From positions 1 through 9,949 of the forward strand of contig JBAQMZ010000056.1 of the NCBI GenBank assembly GCA_049303315.1: a stretch of DNA of 9,949 bases. Direction: 5' to 3'. A model generated the notes under the pieces. That model was not told the origin of the DNA, searched no databases, and worked only from the letters and a program-made list of their open reading frames with translations. Position numbers and translations under genes: made by a program. Source of the DNA: Methanoperedens sp049303315 (GTDB lineage Archaea > Halobacteriota > Methanosarcinia > Methanosarcinales > Methanoperedenaceae). Positions 1 through 5,246 of this stretch are shown piece by piece (the first letter of the stretch is position 1; each line of letters begins with the position of its first letter).

Positions 1-460
1 TAGCGGTAGCTATCTGATAAAACATGCAAATTAAAGAAAAAATGAGAAACGGAGGCAGCATAGGCATGAATATTCATAATATGCTCGAATATCAGGGAAA
101 ATTACAAGTTAATCGAAATCCTCTATAGATTAAATCAACATGTCCGCTAGGACGCACGAATCTATAAAAAGCTCCCCGAAATACCTCAGAATCTGCTTAA
201 AATTTTTAAAAAGGGATTGAATAATAATCAAAGTCCTCTTTGTTGGTGTTTTTAACCGTATTAGATTAACTGGGGAAAAGAAGCGGTAGAATGAATAAGT
301 TAAACTAATGAATAGTTTAACTAAACAGGTCAAAAGCCCGGATAAATCAATAAGCATAGACATGAAACATCCAGGTAAATGTTAAAATCCAGGGTTAAAT
401 CAGGAAGCTAAGTCATTGTATTGGTTAAACGTCTGGATTCTCTTTAAAACTTCTTGGGAG
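1..460. other. AT-rich stretch with no convincing gene
   Basis: I find no supported gene or RNA here. A GGAGG at 51-55 precedes an ATG at 66, but that frame stops after 20 codons (stop ending at 128). A frame open at the left edge ends at 34 with a tail too short to identify. A 77-codon minus-strand frame (130-363) is low-complexity and has no family resemblance. The region may be the decayed flank of the repeat arrays that follow. Confidence 0.5.
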
Positions 461-590
461 TGATCTAACTTCCCGGTCTCATTCTGGCTGGCTTCCTGGC
501 TGATCTAACTTCCTGGGTTCATCCTGGTTGGCTTCCTGGCTGATCTAACTTCCTGGGTTCATCCTGGCTGGCTTCCTGGCTGATCTAACT
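461..590. repeat. Tandem array of 40-bp units
   Basis: Three full 40-bp units (461-500, 501-540, 541-580) and a 10-bp partial unit (581-590) follow one another with no spacer. Each begins tgatctaact and ends gcttcctggc. Units 2 and 3 differ by one base in these 40 positions; unit 1 differs more in its centre. Units abut directly, so this is a minisatellite and not a CRISPR array. No open frame runs through it. Confidence 0.9.
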
Positions 591-600
591 TCTCAATCCT

Positions 601-674
601 CAATCTCCTCAAAACCTGATCTCTCCAATCTCCTCAAAACCTGATCTCTCCAATCTTCTCAAACCTCACTCTCC
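601..674. repeat. Tandem array of 25-bp pyrimidine-rich units
   Basis: Three units of period 25 (601-624, 625-649, 650-674) contain caatctcctcaaaacctgat; the third has diverged. The plus strand is almost free of G here. The array starts 10 bp after the 40-bp array and shares no obvious sequence with it. Confidence 0.8.
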
Positions 675-741
675 TTAAATCTCAACCTCCTCAACTCTAA
701 ATACAAAAAACATCAATAAACTCTCAGCTCGTAACCAACAT

Positions 742-957
742 CAATAGACTCTAAAAAAACAACAAAAAACAACAAAAAACAACAAATAAAAAATACCAGG
801 TAAAAAAAAGAAATCAAAAACAATAGACTCTAAAAAACAACTAAAAAACAATAAATAAAAAATACCAGGTAAAAAAAAGAAATCAAAAACAATAGACTCT
901 AAAAAACTAAAAAAAAGAACAACAACTAAAAAATACCAGGTAAAAAAAAGAAATTAA
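742..957. repeat. A-rich repeat array, units of about 70 bp
   Basis: The words caatagactcta (starting 742, 821, 890) and aaataccaggtaaaaaaaag (starting 791, 860, 931) alternate, giving unit spacings of 69 to 79 bp. Between them are variable runs of aacaaaaa. A degenerate copy of the first word lies at 714-724. The plus strand is nearly all A with few G or T, and no reading frame persists. This is the third repeat family in 500 bp. Confidence 0.8.
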
Positions 958-960
958 AAT

Positions 961-1245
961 TAATAAATTAAAAATAGCTTGGGGGTTCTTGATAATTGCG
1001 TTTCCAAAATCAATTTCGCAAAATTGATTTTACATAAGCGAAGGCTATTAAAAAAAGTGTAGCGTAACGGAGAGCCGAAATGAAGCGGAGGGTGAGCGCC
1101 CCGGTGTGCTATTCTTCAAATATATCCCTCTGAAAGAGCGCCTGCACTGCGGGGGCGTCATCCCGTAGCGTAATGAAGGTTCGAAGTGTAGCGAAACGCT
1201 AATTAGGTAATTTAACGGTGTTCTCGAAGAGCGCTGTTTATTTAA
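961..1245. other. Intergenic segment between repeats and integrase
   Basis: There is no gene here. The segment contains a perfect hairpin at 1006-1031 and related short words: gtgtagcgtaacgg at 1057, cgtagcgtaatgaagg at 1164 and gtgtagcgaaacgct at 1186. It is much richer in GC than the array to the left and the integrase to the right, so it is a compositional island. Lying directly downstream of an integrase gene, it is one place to look for an attachment site, but I cannot define one from this sequence alone. Confidence 0.4.
1006..1031. repeat. Perfect 11-bp inverted repeat, 4-nt loop
   Basis: Arm aaaatcaattt (1006-1016), loop cgca (1017-1020) and arm aaattgatttt (1021-1031) form a perfect AT-rich hairpin about 215 bp downstream of the integrase stop codon. 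No U-run follows it on the minus strand, so a terminator role for the integrase is unproven. A recombinase or protein binding site is the alternative. Confidence 0.7.
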
Positions 1246-2379
1246 TTAAGATAATTTTTCAATAATATCCTCGTTTTTCTTTATCCATTCTTTATCTTGC
1301 TGCTTACCCTGCCTTTTCTTTGCCTCCTCTATATCCAAATTAATTTCAGCATTTTCTTTTACTTCCTGTATGACTTCTTGGATGTTGTTTTTATTGAACA
1401 AATGAAAAATAATTGATTTTAGCTCTTCGTATCCTTTCTTCATTTCTTCGTTTTCTTCGGATAATTTTCTTAATTGTAGTGAAGCATCAGCAATTTTAAG
1501 AGGTTCTGCTATTTTAATATTGGATATTTTTTTATTGACTGTGTTTAAACCATTCTTTTCAAATCTTGCGTCTATTACGTCTTGATCTACAAGATGGATG
1601 TATCTTGAGATCATGTGGCTATCTGGAGACCAACCAAGCTGTTTTCTTATGATTAATTCTGAGTATTGTCTTGTCAACATATCTGTAGCTTGTGCATGTC
1701 TGAATTTATGGGGGGATATGGGTTTTTCGATTCCTGTTTTTACTTTCAATTTATTAAGCATTTTTTGGACTGCTTGGTCTGATATCGGAAAAAGTTTATC
1801 CTCTTTTGTTAAGCCTGAATAGGTGATATGATTTCGAATATACTGGGCTGAATAGATGTAGGCGCTTTCTCTGATATTGTTATTTGTTTTGGTGTCTGCG
1901 ATGCCTATTATTAATCCATTATCAGTTTCTTTGATATTTTTGATTTTTACAGATAATGCTTCGTTTATTCTTGCTCCCGATTCAAATAAGAATGCTATAA
2001 GGGCTTTATACATGGGGCTATCTGTTGATTCTATTAATTTGTCAATATCTTCAATTGTGAGGATATCTTCACGCCTCAGATTGTTTTTAACAATTCGGAT
2101 ATGGGTGTCTTCAACGATTTCTTTTTTTCCTGTTAACTTAAAAAAAGTTTTAAGAACGCCTTTTTTAGTTTCCACTGAGCTTTCTTTGTTTTTGGTTTTT
2201 AAATGCAGTACAAATTTAATTACATCCTCTTTGGTCGTCCAATCTTGGAGCGGTTTAAAATTGTTGGCTTCTTCTAAAATGGGTTTGTAATATTCTAATG
2301 TGCTCTCTGAGTATTTATTATGTTCAAGCTCATCTAAAAAATCTTGAATTATCTTAGTCTTTGAAATTATCTTAGTCAT
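1246..2379 (-). CDS. Archaeal tyrosine recombinase (phage-type integrase)
   Basis: This predicted DNA-cutting-and-rejoining enzyme has 377 residues. Residues about 8-95 resemble the helical SAM-like core-binding domain. The catalytic domain (about 100-275) shows the box I arginine R137 in ESGAR, the beta-hairpin lysine K164, H224 and R227 in HKFRH, W250 in the LGW box, and nucleophile Y260 in SRYIHL. W-to-Y spacing and the HLVDQDV tail match archaeal integrases such as those of haloarchaea and Methanosarcina. After residue 280 comes a charged, probably coiled-coil tail of about 95 residues that the core family does not need. The gene is clearly more AT-rich than the glmM gene beside it, consistent with acquisition. 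There is no Shine-Dalgarno; a TATA-like ttttattta lies 26-34 nt upstream of the ATG, suggesting leaderless translation. It could be a provirus or plasmid integrase or a XerA-like resolvase; the tail and mobile context favour the former. Confidence 0.9.
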   Translation of the reverse strand: MTKIISKTKIIQDFLDELEHNKYSESTLEYYKPILEEANNFKPLQDWTTKEDVIKFVLHLKTKNKESSVETKKGVLKTFFKLTGKKEIVEDTHIRIVKNNLRREDILTIEDIDKLIESTDSPMYKALIAFLFESGARINEALSVKIKNIKETDNGLIIGIADTKTNNNIRESAYIYSAQYIRNHITYSGLTKEDKLFPISDQAVQKMLNKLKVKTGIEKPISPHKFRHAQATDMLTRQYSELIIRKQLGWSPDSHMISRYIHLVDQDVIDARFEKNGLNTVNKKISNIKIAEPLKIADASLQLRKLSEENEEMKKGYEELKSIIFHLFNKNNIQEVIQEVKENAEINLDIEEAKKRQGKQQDKEWIKKNEDIIEKLS

Positions 2380-2404
2380 TGATTAGATTATTAGTTTTGC
2401 TTAG

Positions 2405-2413
2405 TAAATAAAA
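2405..2413 (-). promoter_or_regulatory. Putative TATA box of the integrase gene
   Basis: On the minus strand the word TTTTATTTA sits 26-34 nt before the integrase ATG, the distance expected for an archaeal TATA box when transcription begins at the start codon. It shares the 78-bp divergent spacer with the glmM promoter, so the two genes may influence each other. Confidence 0.45.
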
Positions 2414-2427
2414 CTTACTTAGAAAAC

Positions 2428-2437
2428 TTTAATACAT
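2428..2437 (+). promoter_or_regulatory. Putative TATA box of the glmM-like gene
   Basis: TTTAATACAT lies 21-30 nt before the ATG at 2458. There is no Shine-Dalgarno in the short stretch before the ATG, so a leaderless or very short-leader transcript is likely. Confidence 0.4.
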
Positions 2438-2457
2438 AAAAAACCTATCCGAGAGTT

Positions 2458-4014
2458 ATGGTATGCGAAGAATTTACCAATAAATTTGACAATTATAAGA
2501 ATATACGCAAACAAAAAAAACTGTTTGGGACTTTCGGTTTCAGGGGCATCGTAGAGACCCCGTATTTAAATACGGGGACTAGGGGGACTAATGAAGGGAT
2601 TGGCGCTGGCAAGGCTAAACGTGTGGGCGGCGCGCTGGCAGCATATCTGGGAGAGGGAAAAACAATTGCTATCGGAAAAGATCCGAGAATTTCATCCCCA
2701 ATGCTTGAAGAAGCGCTTGTAGAGGGAATAATAGAACATGGCTGCAATGCGCTTACACTCGGCATAATTACGCCAAACACACTCTCGCTTGAAGTGGGCA
2801 GGCAGGCCGATGCGGGCGTTATGATTACAGCTTCACACAATCCGCCTGAATATAACGGGATAAAGTGCCTGAGCAAAAGGGGAATGGGTTTTTCTCCTGA
2901 GGAAGACCTTGCGCTTGAAAAAATATATTTCGGAGATTTAATAAAAATTGAACCGCAGATGAAGGCGCCCAGAGTCACGCCTCTGGAGGGCGTGTCCACG
3001 CATGGCTACGCCATGCGTGTGCGCGGAGTCGAGAACCCGCAGGGTTTCGGCATTGATGAACGCAGATTTGCAAAAAAAGGAAAAAAACTGACCGACAGCG
3101 GCGCAGGCGAGAGGTACCGCGCCCACATAGTGCAGTATGTAAAAAAGCTCTTTCCAACAAAGCCATTGAAAATCGTGGTTGACGGCGGGGGCGGCTCAGC
3201 ATCAACCGTAACGCCAGAAACCCTTGAAAGCCTGGGACATGAAGTGGTGAGGTTCAACTGCAAATACGACGGCATGTTCAGGGAGAGAAATCCCGAACCC
3301 ACGGATGCGAATCTTGAAAAGCTAAAAAAACTTGTCATCTCTGAAAATGCTGATATGGGTGTCGCGCATGACGGCGACGGCGATAGGACTGCATTTGTGG
3401 ATGAGAACGGGAAATTCATACAGGGTGATTTTTCTGCATCGATAATTGCAGACCATGTTCTGCGGCAATGTAAAGACAAGAAAAAGATAATTGCTGTGAC
3501 GATTGCATTCTCAAACATCATTGAACACGTTGCAAAGACTCTCGGCGCCGAGGTTATTTACACGCCGGTCGGGGAACCCTATCTCGCGCAGGCAAAACTC
3601 TTATGCGGGGCGCAGGTTGGGCTTGAGGAACACGGCTCGGTGCTGCTTGAGTGGAGCCGTGAAGGGCCGATGCTGGCAGGAGTGATAGCAGGGGTACTTG
3701 CAAAGGAAGGAAAAACTATGTCGGAGCTTGTTGCTACGTATCCGAAATATTATCAGATAAAGGATGCAAAGACGCTCTCAGACGGTACGGATACGCAGGC
3801 GGTACTGGACAGGCTGAAGCAGGAGATCCCTCAGGATTTCGAACGGTTCTCGGATATGGACGGCGTGCGCGTGGACTACACGGACGGCTGGTTCCTTGTG
3901 AGGGCGAGCGGGACTGAGCCTAAGGTAAGGGTATTTTCAGAGGGGAAGACCGAGGCAAGGGCAAAGCGGTTGAATAAGGTTGCGATGGAGGGGCTGGAGA
4001 GGACGATGATGTGA
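2458..4014 (+). CDS. glmM: Phosphoglucosamine mutase (archaeal GlmM / phosphohexomutase family)
   Basis: This family interconverts glucosamine 6-phosphate and glucosamine 1-phosphate in the cytoplasm, on the way to UDP-N-acetylglucosamine. The four hallmark segments are present: the phosphoserine loop TASHNP with S126, the metal loop DGDGDR (305-310), the sugar-binding loop EEHG (390-393), and the phosphate loop RASGTEP (482-488). The four-domain order is intact. At 518 residues it is longer than the roughly 430-450 usual in archaeal members. The extra length is in three places: about 20 residues before the LFGTFG start of the family core, about 12 residues after RGIVE (about 33-44), and about 39 residues between FGDL and ERYR (about 171-209). 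The two internal additions coincide with DNA palindromes, yet all catalytic loops survive, so the enzyme is probably active. Phosphomannomutase or phosphopentomutase specificity cannot be excluded by sequence alone. Confidence 0.9.
   Translation: MVCEEFTNKFDNYKNIRKQKKLFGTFGFRGIVETPYLNTGTRGTNEGIGAGKAKRVGGALAAYLGEGKTIAIGKDPRISSPMLEEALVEGIIEHGCNALTLGIITPNTLSLEVGRQADAGVMITASHNPPEYNGIKCLSKRGMGFSPEEDLALEKIYFGDLIKIEPQMKAPRVTPLEGVSTHGYAMRVRGVENPQGFGIDERRFAKKGKKLTDSGAGERYRAHIVQYVKKLFPTKPLKIVVDGGGGSASTVTPETLESLGHEVVRFNCKYDGMFRERNPEPTDANLEKLKKLVISENADMGVAHDGDGDRTAFVDENGKFIQGDFSASIIADHVLRQCKDKKKIIAVTIAFSNIIEHVAKTLGAEVIYTPVGEPYLAQAKLLCGAQVGLEEHGSVLLEWSREGPMLAGVIAGVLAKEGKTMSELVATYPKYYQIKDAKTLSDGTDTQAVLDRLKQEIPQDFERFSDMDGVRVDYTDGWFLVRASGTEPKVRVFSEGKTEARAKRLNKVAMEGLERTMM
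2558..2590 (+). repeat. Palindromic in-frame insert 1 inside glmM
   Basis: A perfect 20-bp palindrome, ccccgtatttaaatacgggg, lies at 2558-2577. It is followed by a direct repeat of ggggacta (2574-2581 and 2583-2590). It encodes residues of the approximate stretch TPYLNTGTRGTN, which I judge to be extra relative to the family, where RGIVN is followed directly by the helix before AxGTYL. The reading frame is kept. Confidence 0.65.
2969..3046 (+). repeat. Cluster of hairpins forming in-frame insert 2 inside glmM
   Basis: Three hairpins follow one another: ccagag/ctctgg (2969-2974, 2981-2986), a perfect 10-bp stem cacgcatggc/gccatgcgtg with 3-nt loop (2997-3006, 3010-3019), and aaccc/gggtt with loop gca around 3034-3046. 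They fall in the segment encoding about residues 171-197, between conserved FGDL and ERYR, where family members usually have a much shorter linker. Confidence 0.6.
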
Positions 4015-4114
4015 TAGAGTTTTGTAGAAAATGAATGGTTATTCAAAGTCCTCATGTGAGCCAAACAGCGATAGGAAGGATTATTAGCCCTTTTGACATA
4101 TTAGATTTAAAGAG

Positions 4115-4119
4115 GGAGG
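4115..4119 (+). promoter_or_regulatory. Shine-Dalgarno site of the small basic protein gene
   Basis: GGAGG inside agagggaggagaa ends 4 nt before the ATG at 4124. It is the strongest purine-rich ribosome site I saw in the window and the main reason to accept this short gene. Confidence 0.7.
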
Positions 4120-4123
4120 AGAA

Positions 4124-4351
4124 ATGAAGCATAAAGGAGAGACCAAAGAAACACTAACGTCAGCTACCTTTCAAGCCAAGACAGCCTACGGCGCGAAAAG
4201 GAAAGCTATAAAGGACTGGAGACAAAAAGCCAAACAAAAATACGGAATAAAATGGTCACTTTGGAGTCGTGCTAAAGAAAAAGAAAGATATGTTTGGGGA
4301 CCTTCAAAGCACGCGAACTGTTATGTTAGTGCAAAACCTTATCGTCCCTAA
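4124..4351 (+). CDS. Small basic hypothetical protein (75 aa)
   Basis: I do not recognise this protein. It is 75 residues, very rich in Lys and Arg, and has aromatic clusters (KYGIKWSLWSRA and RYVWGP), without a signal peptide or membrane segment. One Cys near the C-terminus makes a zinc site unlikely. The basic charge would suit nucleic-acid or ribosome binding, but that is inference. Support for a real gene is the GGAGG just before the ATG, a balanced amino-acid composition, and a hairpin after its stop. It lies about 110 bp after glmM on the same strand and is probably transcribed separately, or by readthrough. Confidence 0.65.
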   Translation: MKHKGETKETLTSATFQAKTAYGAKRKAIKDWRQKAKQKYGIKWSLWSRAKEKERYVWGPSKHANCYVSAKPYRP

Positions 4352-4393
4352 TCATTCATAATGAAAAAATTGCCCGCAACGGCAGATAACACA

Positions 4394-4437
4394 GGCTAAA
4401 AGATTGATATCCAAATGCTATCGCACTTCTTTTAGCC
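4394..4437. terminator. Hairpin between convergent genes, candidate bidirectional terminator
   Basis: The arms ggctaaaaga (4394-4403) and tcttttagcc (4428-4437) are perfectly complementary with a 24-nt loop. The right arm covers the stop codon of the JAMM gene (4432-4434), and the left arm lies 42 nt after the stop of the small basic gene. The stem has runs of A and T on each strand, which suits termination in both directions, though the loop is long for a classical terminator. Confidence 0.45.
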
Positions 4438-4845
4438 CGATACATCTGTTATTTTCACACTCTTCACCCCATCCTCCCACACATACGCTCTCATCCCGTC
4501 AGCGCCCGCGATAAGCCACACCGAAGTATCATTCTGCATAGTTTCCCTGTCCCACAGCGATGGCACAGCAGATGAAACAGGATGAGTGTGATATACACCA
4601 ACAATCTCCATGCCGTTCTTTTCGGCTTCGTTCCATGCGTTGTAATGCTCTTTCGGGTCAAGTTCAAAACTTGCCCTCGTGCGCTTCACATTCGTAACAG
4701 GCAGGGCTTTTTCAACAAGCGCCGTGCTGCCGTTGATGGTGCCCACCAGCACACCGCAGGCTTCGTAAGGCTTGTTGGCTTCGAGTTCTGATTGTATCAG
4801 TTCAATGTCACGGCGCGAGATTTTGAGTTCGTTAATCATGATCAT
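4432..4845 (-). CDS. JAMM/MPN+ metalloprotease (Mov34/PAD-1 family), stand-alone
   Basis: This is a 137-residue single-domain zinc isopeptidase candidate. The JAMM signature is complete: E28 in YEACG, H86-x-H88 in HTHP, then after seven residues S96, x-x, D99. Archaeal relatives such as HvJAMM1 remove ubiquitin-like SAMP modifiers from proteins; related bacterial and archaeal forms process ThiS/MoaD-like sulfur carriers. Either role would be cytosolic. The length is typical of the minimal family, and no partner domain is attached. No ubiquitin-like, E1-like or cysteine-synthesis gene is visible beside it, so context does not choose between the roles. The start at 4845 (ATG ATC ATG) lacks a Shine-Dalgarno; the second ATG at 4839 is equally possible. 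Confidence 0.9.
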   Translation of the reverse strand: MIMINELKISRRDIELIQSELEANKPYEACGVLVGTINGSTALVEKALPVTNVKRTRASFELDPKEHYNAWNEAEKNGMEIVGVYHTHPVSSAVPSLWDRETMQNDTSVWLIAGADGMRAYVWEDGVKSVKITDVSG

Positions 4846-4900
4846 GAATTTTTATTAACCGCAGATCGAGGCAAAAAGCGCAATCCTATTTGGGATATAA

Positions 4901-4933
4901 ACAGCGAACTCAATACGAACTCGTACGAACTCT
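4901..4933. repeat. Left arm of long inverted repeat flanking the HEAT gene
   Basis: The 33 bp at 4901-4933 are the reverse complement of 8220-8251 apart from one missing base. The arm is built of near-10-bp words of the type cgaactcgta. The partner lies about 3.3 kb away on the far side of the HEAT-methyltransferase gene. Confidence 0.85.
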
Positions 4934-5006
4934 GGGTTAAATAGTTTATACTATTCGGCGCGCCGATAGGAATCAGATGCAGGCTAAGCGTATCGAAATC
5001 ACGAAC

Positions 5007-5033
5007 CGCAGATAAACGCAGATAAACGCAGAT
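5007..5033. repeat. 10-bp tandem repeat (cgcagataaa)
   Basis: cgcagataaa occurs twice in a row and is followed by a third cgcagat. The same accgcagat word also appears at 4858-4866. Words of this kind are common intergenic repeats in many environmental prokaryote genomes. Confidence 0.8.
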
Positions 5034-5246
5034 TGGTTGCATTTTCGTATTCTCCATATTTTTTATTTCATTGTATTTATCATGAACCTCATTTATAAAT
5101 CCGGCGCCGTCATGAAATCCCGGGCGCCGTCCGTGATGCTGCGCGGCCGCAGGATTTGCAGGATTGCTGGATTCGGGTTCTGAGTGGATGAGGGCGAGGG
5201 ATTTTGAGGTTGATGCTCATGATTTATGATTATTTGCATCTAAACA

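Larger units (their letters stand above)
4852..5246. other. Repeat-rich intergenic region
   Basis: I see no gene in this stretch. It contains one arm of an inverted repeat (4901-4933), an imperfect palindrome around tcggcgcgccga (4955-4966), a 10-bp tandem repeat (5007-5033), two copies of ggcgccgtc (5103 and 5123), and short repeats of gcaggatt near 5150. A 71-codon minus-strand frame over part of it is only the translation of these intergenic repeats. Confidence 0.6.

Noticed and set aside
51..128. GGAGG followed by a 20-codon frame from ATG at 66
   Set aside because: The spacing is longer than ideal and the peptide is not recognisable; it could be a gene remnant but I cannot support it.
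130..363. 77-codon minus-strand frame with hydrophobic stretches
   Set aside because: AT-rich DNA gives such Phe/Leu/Ile-rich frames by chance; there is no ribosome site, no family resemblance and no conserved context.
461..957. Possible CRISPR array
   Set aside because: Units abut or vary in A-rich filler, there are no unique spacers of constant length, and no cas gene is present.
2493..3521. Minus-strand frames opposite glmM
   Set aside because: They are shadows of a gene with all family motifs intact on the plus strand.
4842..5057. 71-codon minus-strand frame upstream of the JAMM gene
   Set aside because: Its sequence is the translation of common intergenic repeats (accgcagataaacgcagat type) and it overlaps the inverted-repeat arm.
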